DNA from: Berberis thunbergii
Lineage: Eukaryota > Streptophyta > Magnoliopsida > Ranunculales > Berberidaceae
Length of the DNA stretch: 64,000 bases
NCBI GenBank assembly: GCA_003290165.1
Contig: QNQO01000195.1
Location: 248,001-312,000, forward strand
Reading direction: 5' to 3'
Below are positions 12,433 to 23,149 of the stretch, piece by piece (position 1 is the stretch's first letter; each line of letters begins with the position of its first letter). The position numbers were made by a program, and so were the translations under genes. The notes beneath the pieces were generated by a model that was not told the DNA's origin, did no database searches, and saw only the letters and a list, made by a program, of their open reading frames with translations.

Positions 12433-12939
12433 AGCATGATGCTTTTGGTTAATCTTCGTAATGTAGAGTAGTCATCTGGATTGGTTGAGTATATTGTTTA
12501 TTATCGTGTCCTTATTTTTTTTCCTCATTTTCTCTGGATGAACTGTTGATACACATTGAGTTAAGGATTGCTGAATTGTTAAGTCATGGAATTTAATAGA
12601 TAGTTTTTCTTAGGGGTATTTGTTTTATCTCTTAATCAGACCTCCAAATTTATTTGAAAAATACTTGAATGGGGTATTTTGTTGCTTTCGTTATTTCTTA
12701 CCTGTTCATAATGGTCAAATGCCTCTGACAGTCAAACTGATATATACATTATCAGAACATGAATTTGAAACTTCAAAATGACTGATCTATCTTACATTAT
12801 CAATGAAGTAAAAAGATTTGCTTGCCTCAAATGTATAGCTCGGTTGACAATAAAAATTTTTCTATTGCAAAATCGAAGCCCCTGTATCCAATAAGCTTGT
12901 TGTGTTATATAAGTTTGTTGAACTCTTATGGCAGCAATT

Positions 12940-14740
12940 GTTTCACACTATCGTAAGTATTGTCCTACACCACCTACTTTATTTTTCACACCACTATCTA
13001 CTCTCTCACACCACCAATATAAATATGCATCCACATGAATCGCCTCCCCCTAATTTGATTGCTTCCCTCCCAGACTCATTGCTCACCCTCAAATTCGATT
13101 TCGTTCCCTCCCATACGACTCAACACTCCCATCCCCCTCCCCTGCCCCCCTCCCCCTCCAAAACGATTTCCTTCCCTCCCAATCAATTCACAATACCACT
13201 CCACTATCTTCCCCAAATTCGAACTTTATCCCCATTCTTCCCCTAGTCCATTGAAGAAGTCCTTGTCTTCTTGTTTTCTTAGACATTTTGAGTCTCCCCC
13301 ATTATCTGAGATGTTTGCGATCTTCGCCAATCTCTGATACGTTTGAGATCTCTCAAAAGATCGATAGTGTGCGAACTCTCCAACATGTAATTTCGAACAC
13401 TAAATTGAACTCCAAACCGAACTCTAAAATGTTGAACAATAAAAAATGACAACATTCTTCAATGTAAAATTTAAACAAACTCAAAATCTAAAGAAAAAAT
13501 CTGGACAAAGTGCGTTTTCACCCATTTGCATTGGAAAATGCGAGTGGGAGTCTCACATTTGCAAAGGCCCATGCGATGGAAGTCTCCCATTCGCATAGGC
13601 CTGGGTGAATATGAGCCTTCCATTTGCATTGTCCCATGTGAATGGAGTGTCCAAACTCGCATAGTCAATGACAATTGGTTCTTTGCGGGACAGATTTGCG
13701 TGACTTTAGTAAAAAAACCATAACTTACTCATTTTAAAATATTTTCAAGTGATTCAAATTGTGTTCATTAGATAAGTCAGAGTACTACATTTTTCATGTT
13801 TTGATGAACTTGATAATTGCTCTCAATCGAGCTATAAGTTGGTCGAAAGTCATGGACACAAGTTAAAGTCATGGACACTAACTTGTTTTATTTATTAGAC
13901 AAATTTGAGAGACTTTAGTAAAATGACCATAACTTGCTCAATGCGACGGTGTAGTATGACCTTTCGCATTATTCTATATGACTGATTTTTTGATAGCTTA
14001 ATGCAACATCATTTCAAAGTTTGTAGATGCATTATTATAACAAGCTAAAGAGATTAGATTACTTTATTATAGCTTTAACTTCCATTTTAGAACCAGAGGA
14101 GCTATAATAGTAGTGCTACTAGATTTCACCTATTCTCATATCAATTACACCTACAACAGGTTGACACAAAGGTTAATCTACCAATTTCTTTATGTATATT
14201 TTGGACAAGTAGTGCTACTATATCACTACATGTGGTTCCATGTATCCACATACTTCTTGTGGTTGACTTGTTGTATACTAGTGGGTATAACCATTACAAT
14301 TAGAACTAATTTTCACAATATAGGTTACCCATGGGAGGTGGAAGTTTAATTTATGTGTCATCCAGTCATTGTATTGTTTTGCTTGATGTACTCCAATCTG
14401 CTTTTATTTCTTCGTGGCAAGAAAGACGCCGGGGATAGGAGCGTTCTGTCGTTCAGGCAACGTTGAGGGGGATGCACATGAGAAGAGAGGAGAATAAGAG
14501 GAAGAAAGGAGAGGGGAAGGGAGGAGAGAATGAAGGCGGGGAAAGGTGGTGTGGCAGGTGGTAGGTGGGGCGAGTGGTGTTCTTCCCATGAAAAAGAAAA
14601 AGAGGAGAGGAAATGGAGATAAGAGAAAGGGGAGAGAAGAAATACCTATTTAATGGTGGTGTGGTTCAGTGGATAATTTTTTTTTAAATGGGTGGTGGTG
14701 TGGGACAATACTTTTGGTGGTGTAGAGTAGTCGTTGCCAA
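12940..14740. mobile_element. 1.8-kb non-coding element with inverted subterminal repeats
   Basis: The left side (12955-13027) reads AAGTATTGTCCTACACCACC, followed by several CACCA motifs and ACCACCAATATAAAT. The reverse complement of 14650-14720 reads AAGTATTGTCCCACACCACC with the same later blocks. The interior has cytosine-rich and purine-rich tracts (13030-13230 and 14460-14640) and a short repeated motif around 13525-13660 of the form CATTTGCAT...CCCATG-GAATGGA. No transposase is seen. It is probably a non-autonomous DNA transposon. Exact ends and target duplication are not resolved. Confidence 0.55.
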
Positions 14741-16028
14741 CTCTTAAAGACCAACTCTAGTTGAAAAACTCAAATGCTTATGAACTCTTAGAATCTAAAT
14801 TGTTGTGAGACTCTAATAGAAGTCCGCAAAGGATCACATCTTGTAAAGAGTTGTGGGACTTTAATCTTAAATTATGTCGAGGCTTTCTGTTATTATATAA
14901 TCGTATTAAGCATGGTCCTATCGACCACCTAATTTGAGCAATCGTTTGTAAAGTAATGCATTTGTTTACTCTTCTTTCAAAGACAAAAACTCTATTTTGA
15001 CTAAAAAAAATTTCAACGATGTAGTAACATTTGCGCCATGTTACACATGCTACTACGTCACTGCCTACACTTTTTTGATATTGTTTTCAATTTTTTAGTG
15101 TTATACATGCTACTACGTCATTGACTACTAGTTTTGAGTGCAAAAATTGAGTCACAAAAAAAAAAAAAAAACTTGAGGAGTAAAGTGTGCGAAAAACTAT
15201 TGTGGTAGTTTTTATCTTGGTTGTGCAAAGTTTTTCTAAAAATGATGAATCATAATAACAAAACTTTTGTGATTGAAGATTTTATTAAAGAGGTGGAAGA
15301 AGACAACCTTTTTGAGAATCTGAGTGATTTCAACTTTTAACATTTGAAGTTTTAATGACGGTGGTGTTGCAGATAAATCATTTTCAAGTCAAGCGATGAG
15401 AGATCATTTCATAATATCCACAAAAAACCTTGATCAATACAACAAATGAAAAGTATTGATTACCAGGACATTATGAGTTCGGAATGACAATGCGTTAGGT
15501 CATCACAATGCATGTAATGGTCACCCTATCATCTAAAACACACACAAATACCATCATCACTATCATTTAAAATTATGACTTTCATATCATTAAATTATTT
15601 AAATTAAAAGTCATGATTTGTTTGTTGTTTTTACGAGATCAAGTGTCAATATCTACCTACAATTCCTCAATGTTGTTTGAGGAAATTTTCTTTCCCATCT
15701 ACAACGTGAGTCGACAATGGCTATTATCCATGACTACCATTACCATTTTTTTTTTTGAAGTTGTAAGCTGTTTCCCTAATTTCTTTGTTTTCGATTTGCT
15801 CAAATGCACGTATTATTGATCCAAGTCAACCACATAATTTGTTTGTTCTTGGGTCGTGCTAGTGGTTTCATTCAATATATCAAACACTTTTGAAGTGACG
15901 TGTATTTAGTTTATGACGTTCTTTTTATTTTAGGAGTCAAATATGGTGGCATAAATATCAAAATGTGATTAGAACCAAAAGAGTTTAAATCATATTAATC
16001 TATCGAATGATACTAGTTACTTGACTCT
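14741..16028. other. Intergenic DNA without a recognisable gene
   Basis: AT-rich sequence with stop codons in all frames. A short motif, ACATGCTACTACGTCA, appears twice (about 15046-15061 and 15105-15120). No splice-consistent coding exons or clear transposon ends were found. Confidence 0.5.
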
Positions 16029-16301
16029 ATGACAATGATTTACATTGAGAAAATGTTTGATTCTTATAAAAAAAAAGGCTCATTTCCCCACAATGTATTG
16101 ACATGGAAAGTCTTAAGCTCAGTTTACCCATATAAATTAGAATTCTTACCAACTACAAAAGTACACTTTTCCCAATTTGTCACCTACATTAATATAAACA
16201 ATATTCCTAACTTAACCATATATATAACATTTTTAGCAAAGATTGGTGAAAGACCAGAAATGAACTTTCATTTCCAAAAAGGGTTATTTGAATCAGATTG
16301 A
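16029..16301 (+). pseudogene. Degraded protein fragment upstream of inverted viral coat piece
   Basis: A 90-residue reading frame ends one base out of frame with the next frame, which begins at 16298, so the two may once have been a single coding stretch. It contains the readable blocks LPTTKVHFSQFV and IGERPEMNFHFQKG. I do not recognise the family with certainty. Position and orientation suggest it belongs to the rearranged pararetrovirus, but it could be a separate mobile-element protein. Confidence 0.35.
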
Positions 16302-16543
16302 AACATAACATTTTTAAGGAATATGTCTTTGTACCACCAAAAGTGGCTCAAAGTCGGACATTTGTGGATCATCAGCAAATCTTTGCTGAAAATGTTAGAG
16401 AAAAATTACAAGATATCTACAATGAAGACATTCCCTACGAACGTCTTACATTTGGCGATATTATTGCTTTCATTAACAAATGGGTTTTGCATATTTGTAA
16501 TGATCTAAGACTCAAAGCACAATTTAAGATTACAGAAGATTAG
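16298..16543 (+). pseudogene. Endogenous caulimovirid coat-protein C-terminal piece (inverted)
   Basis: The translation has the pattern IFAENVREKL ... IPYERLTFGDIIAF ... ICNDLRLKAQ. This resembles the conserved stretch after the GWWDNYL block in coat proteins of plant pararetroviruses (Caulimoviridae). It lies on the + strand, whereas the upstream part of the same domain is on the - strand immediately to the right, so the domain is split by an inversion. It has no start codon and is not expressible as a protein. Confidence 0.6.
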
Positions 16544-16557
16544 AGTATGAACTGAAT

Positions 16558-17161
16558 CAGGGATCTCTACACCTTGCTCTGTTTTTATAGGATTACCTAA
16601 TAAATCAACTTTTACTGCAGTAAAAATTGATTGTTGTTCTCTTAATGTGAGATAATTATCCCACCATCATTTGAGTAGATCCGAGAACCCAGCAATAATA
16701 ATAGATGCAATGGTCTTATCATTTTTGCCTTCTCTACGATGAGCCGAAGCCATTATAATCATTTCTTGGGTTAACTCAATGACATTTTCTTCAGTTAAAC
16801 CATCTATATTCCAAGTATAGATGTTACCTGTAGAAAACGATCCGTATACCTGAAGAGATTTCTCTTCATATTGCATATCAGAAAGTGATGGTCGAGGATA
16901 AAAATTTCTAGTTGTTGGTAAGGGATTTTGAAGTTTCCCACAAGACTTAGCAAACTTGATGGGATTGGCTTGGTAGTGGATGTAGTTTAAACGATCCAGT
17001 TCAACCATAAGATCAAAATCACTATCAGAGTTCATTGCCTGGGAAGACAATGTATTGATTTGAAGATTTGTTTTTAAATTAAAAGCAACTAATTTAAGAT
17101 CAAGGTAACACATTTTGATCAATAGACGTAGGTATAAAGTACATTGCTGGTTTTGTAACAT
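16558..17161 (-). pseudogene. Endogenous caulimovirid coat-protein N-terminal piece
   Basis: Read on the minus strand, the frame carries a long coat-like stretch ending at a stop in place of a conserved Gly, directly before WWDNYLTL, the hallmark block of caulimovirid coat proteins. Readable sequence continues to about 16558 and then breaks where the opposite-strand fragment begins. The region to the right (17162-17500) is the same polyprotein with several stops and frameshifts. Confidence 0.7.
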
Positions 17162-17500
17162 TAAAGGCTCGCTTTTGAGCCAATTGGGTATGAGCCAATT
17201 GATCTTGGAGAACTTGATCTTGTATCAATTTGTCTCCAATCTCATGAAGCAAGATATTGGTGTAATTATTCTGTTGAATAATTTTCCTAGACCTTTAAAT
17301 GTATTGTCGATCTGTGGATCTTTGAAGGGTGAAGCCAAAACATCACAACCTAGAGTTGAGAATTTAATTTCTTCTAAAGGTGGTAAGATGGATTCTTTGG
17401 CTGAATTTGTTTCAGTTGTATGCTAGAATTTGGAACTAGTTTTGATAACATTTATGCTAGGAAGATAATCAGAAAAATACCAGTCCAAAAAGGGTAAATT

Positions 17501-17953
17501 TTATTGCATTTCTTCACAACATGCATATAACTGTTTTCCTAATTCAGTTCTTCGTTCTTCTGTTGTTTGTGCATACAATTGCTCTCGTCTTTGGCTATTA
17601 GAAGGTTTTACAAAGTTTTGTTTGATCCATTCTTTATTAAGGATAAACTCTGTTTGTAAAACATTTAATTGTGGATGAGAAGGAGGATGATCTTCCATTT
17701 CAGATTGAGTAGGAGACTCAAGATTGTAGATTGGTTGCGGGATCTGAGAAAATTGTGGATTATTTCTCAGACTAGCAAGATCTAAATGGGGAAGGACATC
17801 AGGAGGTGTCCGAGCCCTTGGGATTTGTGATGGTGTTGTTTTGAAAGAAGATGTTGATCTTCTTCCTGAGTCAGACAATTTCAAACTTGTCTTTCTCAAC
17901 TCAAAGAATTGTAATTCAACCATTCCGTCTTCAAGAGTTAGAATTTGACTCAA
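17501..17953 (-). pseudogene. Pararetrovirus polyprotein linker between movement and coat domains
   Basis: A 150-residue minus-strand frame, hydrophilic and rich in Ser, Pro, Gln and Glu, lies between the movement-protein frame (18020-18532) and the coat region (16558-17161). It has no recognisable catalytic motif. Position and composition fit the variable linker of a caulimovirid ORF1 polyprotein. Confidence 0.55.
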
Positions 17954-18019
17954 TTGACTGGGAATAGGTCTTCTAGGTTTAGTAGGAACCTGCCAAGTGA
18001 CTGAAAAGGTGATTTGATT

Positions 18020-18532
18020 CTAGTGGATTGTCTTTGAGAAAATAACACTTGTTTTTTCTTTGTTTGCCTGAAAAAGGATGATATATCCTTTTGCAGGCTC
18101 CATGAGTGCCTCAGAACTCAACTGAGTCTTCATGGCTTTGTAGGTTATCTTGTAGATCAAGGCTAATGGTTTTGATCCAGGAAGCATGTCATATCCAGAT
18201 GTCTGGATATTGAGAGTCAGTGTCTCGAGGATATGTGGATCCGTAAGAGATACTGAGAAATTGGGGTAATAATCAAAATAGATTGGACCCATAGCAAGGG
18301 TTGACTCTGCGATTCCTAAGAGCGAGTCATCGAACCTATTGTGCCGGCAATCGTGAAGAGCGATTAAAGCATAGGTGTCTAATCTTGTTCTTGTGAGGGG
18401 TTTAATCCTGATTTGAATCAGTCCAATATGGATATACTTGTATTCATGACTTTGAAGGTATTCCAAAGTTTCATTTGAAAAAAGTTGTGTTGAATCCATA
18501 GATCCATCAAAAGATATAGTTTGTTCAACCAT
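18020..18532 (-). pseudogene. Endogenous pararetrovirus movement-protein domain (30K family)
   Basis: A 170-residue minus-strand frame starts at an ATG and contains YIHIGLIQIRIKPLTR, then a short Asp-containing block (ALIALHDCR), GPIYFDYYPNFSVSL and a C-terminal IYKITYK stretch. This is the layout of the plant viral movement-protein family, which opens the ORF1 polyprotein in florendovirus- and petuvirus-like viruses. The frame is open across the domain, but the polyprotein downstream is broken. Confidence 0.75.
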
Positions 18533-19158
18533 ATCAACCGGATCTACCCAGGATTGCTAACATAGGTAAGATAGATATAGATAGGGAGGAACAATTATGT
18601 AATGCAGAAATTCAAACAGAAATGAATTAACAAAATCTGAAATACAATACAAAATTCTCTAAACTATCTTAGAGATCGATACAGCCTCAAGCCAATTTCT
18701 TGGTTTAAACTTGGGGATTAACTGTAAGATCTAGCTAAATAGTTTATTGAACTAAATAAGATAGAAAATATATGATTTATTGAAATATAAAATTGTACAA
18801 GGAAAGATAGAAGCTTACATGATAAAAGGCGTAAGGTGGTTTTTCATATTGAAAACTCACTTACCCTCAACTTAGAAAATAACTTGATTAAATAGAGGGG
18901 ATCCAAACGAAGATAAGCCTCGCTGGAAGGATAAGGTAGGTGGACAACTTGTCCTTTGAGATAATGCAAAATTATTTTTTTTTGACTGTCGGCAGGTACT
19001 GTGGAAGATGCTTCGACTGTAACTGCTTTGTGGTGGATGAACAGTGGCTTCACGTGGATGCTTTGTAAAAGGAAAGATGTTGTCGGAACCGAAAGTATCT
19101 TGTTTTGTAGTGTCTGCTGGCAGATGCTGCCTCTGATGATATGTGGACGGTGGGTCCA
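18533..19158 (-). other. Probable pararetrovirus intergenic region
   Basis: This non-coding stretch lies between the ORF2-like frame and the movement-protein start, where a florendovirus-type genome would keep its promoter and primer-binding site. I looked for a tRNA-Met-complementary TGGTATCAGAGC on the minus strand and did not find a convincing match, so it may have decayed. Confidence 0.4.
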
Positions 19159-20288
19159 TCAATCAAGTGGGGAGAAGACGTCATAACAATCGTCTTCATT
19201 GAGTGAAACTGTAGGTTCACCGTCTTCATCTGAATCTTCTGAACATATCTTAGACAATGTTTCTAGGAGTTGAGCTCTTGTAGGTTTCCCACGAAGCTTC
19301 TTCCTGATGTGTTGGCGAAGAAGCTTAGCGTCTGAAAGGGATTCAATTGGATTCACTTGAGGAGCAGGAGAATGATCTTTGCCTGAGAAGAAGTGGATAA
19401 CTCCTTCTTTTGTAACTCTAGAGTGGTCAAACTGTGCCCACAACTTGACTTTAAAACGGCGGCATAACCACATGGGAGCATTCTTGGATTGATAAGGTTT
19501 GCACAATGCTGAGCAGGTATATCCCAACATAAAATCCAGGACAAACCAAATCTGATGAAGAACCAGAGTGACAAAACCTGTTCTGTAACAGGGATTGGAG
19601 GCTGGTAGTTTTCTAAAAAAAATCTTCCATCCTTCTTGAACAGCAGGGGGAAGAATGTCCTGAATTGGACTAAAATGACTCCACCAAATATATTGGAACC
19701 AAAGCGGAACAGACTTCTGATTGAACTTTTTGCAGAATAAAAAAACCATGAATGACCACAATTATGCGATTGTAAATAAAAGGCTCTTGACCAGGCGAGC
19801 TTGTAGTCAATATAATTGTAGGTCTGGAGAACATAGTCCACTGAGAACTTCTTGTGGTAGTGAGGGAGCTGGTGCCAATCAACTTCAGAGAGAACTTTGA
19901 GGATCTGACACCTGGAATGTGTGATCCTTTCTTGGTAATCTTTGTCATTGTGATGGATGATGATCACAGAATCAGAATCTACGATAATGAACTCATAGAA
20001 CTCCTGTGATTTTGTACTGTCTGCTTCTTTAAACTGTTGTTGTTGAGGAAACAGATTATTGGCGATGAGCTGGGGCTCTTTGACTAAAGCATACATAGAG
20101 GGCTCGATCATAGTGATATAATCAATGCATGCTTTAGGAATGTATGGATTTGGTGCCGAAGTTTGCGGCTTTGTAAAACTGGTCATGGTAGAACCAGTTG
20201 CTTCTTCTTGGTTCGATGGAGTGAACTTCTGTGAAAGGGAAAGAACATAAGAAAGAGGGGCTTGATGTTGTGAGACAGAAGGCGCCAT
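19159..20288 (-). pseudogene. Pararetrovirus ORF2-like protein, frameshifted
   Basis: A minus-strand frame opens at 20288 and carries aromatic-rich sequence. The apparent original frame is left near 19740-19746, an A7 run on the + strand, and resumes in a second frame ending at 19159, with blocks such as FQYIWWSHFSPIQDILPP and an acidic C-terminus. Aromatic W/F-rich proteins of this kind accompany RT-RNase H in florendovirus-like endogenous elements, as a second ORF of unknown function. The family call rests on context and remembered pattern. Confidence 0.5.
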
Positions 20289-20356
20289 AGCATATTGGGA
20301 TTTTGATTTGGGTTTGGAAAAAGGAGGAGGGCGAGACGAAAATGAGTTAGAAGAAC

Positions 20357-20950
20357 TTATCTTTGAAGGAATTCTCTTGTTAGGAAATCTGCAAGAGAAT
20401 TGTCAGCTCATTTTATAAACTTAATTTCAAAATCAAAGGCTGAAATAAGACCTTGCCATCTGGCAAAAATCTATTTGGACACGAGATTTAAAACATATTT
20501 AGTTAAAATCTATTTGGCAGATTGACAATCAACTTGTAATAAAAATCTTTGGTTAATTAAATCATCTTGAAATTTCATGATGCACAAGACAATTGATAAA
20601 ACCTCTTTTTTCACTGTGAAGTAATTGAATTGGACAGAGTTCTAAATACCAGAATGGTATCGGACCAATTGGATAGAAGTAGAATTAGGAAGACGCTGTT
20701 TAAGAATACCACCGTATCCTAAATTGGATGCATCTGTTTTTACAATCTTGATGGCTTCTGGATTGGAAATCCCTAGACAAGGAAGATGCTTTACTCTGGA
20801 TTTGACTTGGCGGACAACCTGGGAATGGGCTACAGTCCATGGGCCTGGGTTTTTCTTAAGTCTGGCAAATAGGGGTTTTAATAAAATCCGAAGGCCTTTG
20901 TAAAAGTCTGCAACATAGTTAAGGGATCCTAAAAACCCCATAATTTTTAC
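20357..20950 (-). pseudogene. Pararetrovirus RT thumb and RNase H fragment
   Basis: On the minus strand the piece begins abruptly inside the reverse transcriptase thumb (FLGSLNYVADFYKGL). It continues through the first RNase H acidic block (KTDASNLGYGGILKQ), a VKKEVLSIVLCI helix region and the end block SLADFLTREFLQ, stopping at 20357. Several in-frame stops occur at about 20380-20640. The RT fingers, palm and protease are missing because the virus sequence is cut at about 20950, roughly 200 bp from the phosphoribulokinase start codon. Confidence 0.75.
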
Positions 20951-21151
20951 AAAACAAACACACATCAGATATATTCTATCTTCAAAAACATATATTTTTC
21001 TTCTTCTTCTTCTCTTACTTCTATCAAAACTAGTTTCATTTTCTTTACATTCTTCAGTTTTCCTTTGGAACCAAAGGAAAGTAAGAAGCATAACCTATTG
21101 CATGGTTCTTGAAAGCAGCTAGAGAAATTCTTGAAGAAAATTAAAAAAAAA

Positions 21152-23149
21152 ATGGCAATTTGCACTGTCTATACATCCCACTCTTTCAATTCAATCTCCA
21201 CACCAACAAAGCCCAACTTGGGTTTCCACCAAAAACACTATGTGTTCTACACAACCAGCAAGAGAAGCATCAGAAGATACTCAAGTGACATTTCATGCTC
21301 AGCTGAGGAGCAAAAAACAATTGTAATTGGACTGGCAGCTGACTCTGGGTGTGGGAAGAGTACCTTCATGAGGAGATTGACAAGTGTTTGGTGGTGCAGC
21401 TGAGCCACCTAAGGGTGGCAACCCTGACTCCAACACCTTGATCAGTGACACCACCACTGTAATATGCTTGGATGATTATCATTCACTTGATAGAACATGA
21501 AGAAAGGTTCATGGTGTAACTGCACTTGACCCGAAAGCCAATGACTTTGATCTCATGTATGAACAAGTTAAGGCTCTGAAGGAGGGAATTGCTGTTGAGA
21601 AGCCTATCTATAACCATGTCAGTGGTCTTTTGGATCCACCAGAGCTCATCAAACCTCCTAAGATCCTTGTCATTGAAGGATTGCACCCAATGTGAGTCTT
21701 TTTTAGCTCTCTATATTTTTTTTCCACCCTTTTGAAGGAACATAACCAATCGATCTTGAACATAATTAAACTTCCCAGTTTTATAATTAATTTTCTGCAT
21801 CGGTCCCCAAGGTATATGTGCAACAAAAATATAATTCGAAGGCCTTAGGCTTAAAGAGATAGAGGAAATACCTCTTTTGCATATTCTACATACTTGGGAT
21901 AAGGCTCATATTCATGTTTTATTTCTTTGTTCAAGCTATTGAATCAATTTTTGATGAATTCTCTATACAACTCTTAGGTTTGACTCTCGCGTGAGGGACC
22001 TCCTTGACTTCAGTATCTATCTCGACATCAGCAATGAAGTCAAGTTTGCTTGGAAAATTCAGGCAAGTCATTAACCTTCTATATTTGTGAATTTTCCTAC
22101 AATATTGGATAGTGTTTGCCATGTATGTGCTCTAACGATATCTCAAGTGATGCAGAGGGACATGGTAGAACGTGGTCACAGTCTTGAAAGTATTAAGGCT
22201 AGTATTGAAGCACGAAAGCCAGACTTTGATGCCTATATTGGTATAATCATCTCTTATTGTTCTCTGTTATTGGAAGTAGTCTAACTCTCATGTAGAGATT
22301 CTAATTCTATATTCCATGGTTTTCATGCAGACCCACAGAAACAATATGCAGATGCAGTGATAGAAGTTCTGCCCACCCAGCTCATTCCTGGTGACAATGA
22401 GGGCAAGGTTTTACGGGTTCGTTTGATAATGAAGGAAGGGGTGCAATACTTCAGCCCTGTTTATTTGTTCGATGAGGGTTCCACCATCTCATGGATTCCC
22501 TGTGGGAGGAAACTAACATGTTCATATCCTGGAATTAAATTCAACTATGGTCCAGATGCTTACTTCGATCATGAGGTGACCTTTTTTTTGTTTTCAGAAA
22601 TGGAAAATCACCTAAGGCTTCAAAAAAAAAAAACATAACCTTATATCACCCTTGGAATATTTAGAATTCGCTCGATTGATAGGGTCAGAACTGTATTGAT
22701 TATCCTCAGCTGAGGGTAAAAGATGTCTTTACAGTTCTAATCTTTTCATGACCAAGCACAAGTGTCAGCTCTATGACTAGTATAAAAGATCGATTATCAA
22801 TTGAAATATAGGATAGATTATCAATTGAAGATGGGAGTCTCGAATACAATTTGAGTGGTCTGAATTGATATTTTTGTGGTTGTGTTTGTACGTTCAGGTT
22901 TCTGTTTTGGAGATGGATGGGCAGTTTGACAGATTAGATGAGCTCATATACGTCGAGAGTCATCTAAGCAACATTTCAACCAAGTTCTATGGTGAAGTTA
23001 CACAACAAATGTTAAAGCATTCTGACTTCCCAGGTAGTAACAATGGTACTGGTCTTTTCCAGACCATAGTTGGGTTAAAGATAAGAGATCTTTATGAGCA
23101 ATTAATCGCAAGCAAGGCTGGAGCTTCATTAGGAGCAACCAAGGCCTAG
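21152..23149 (+). pseudogene. PRK: Phosphoribulokinase copy, probably inactive
   Basis: Five exons (21152-21691, 21978-22062, 22156-22240, 22331-22575, 22898-23149) match chloroplast phosphoribulokinase, which phosphorylates ribulose 5-phosphate to the Rubisco substrate. A transit-peptide-like N-terminus precedes the P-loop GLAADSGCGKS. The two N-terminal redox cysteines are present (SGCGKS and VICLDDYHS). Two lesions break exon 1. One is a net -2 (or +1) frameshift near 21386-21392, where the family reads SVFGGAAEPP. The other is a TGA at 21498-21500 in place of a conserved Gly after SLDRT. Exons 2-5 are intact to the natural end. Intron 2 uses a GC donor (AG|GCAAGT). Pararetroviral DNA starts about 200 bp upstream, so the native promoter is probably gone. 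Sequencing error cannot be excluded for either lesion. Confidence 0.88.

Noticed and set aside
12902..13337. Proline/serine-rich frames
   Set aside because: They come from a C-rich tract within the 12940-14740 element; low-complexity translation only.
17115..17426. 103-codon + strand frame
   Set aside because: It is antisense to the degraded pararetrovirus polyprotein, whose minus-strand reading is the recognisable one.
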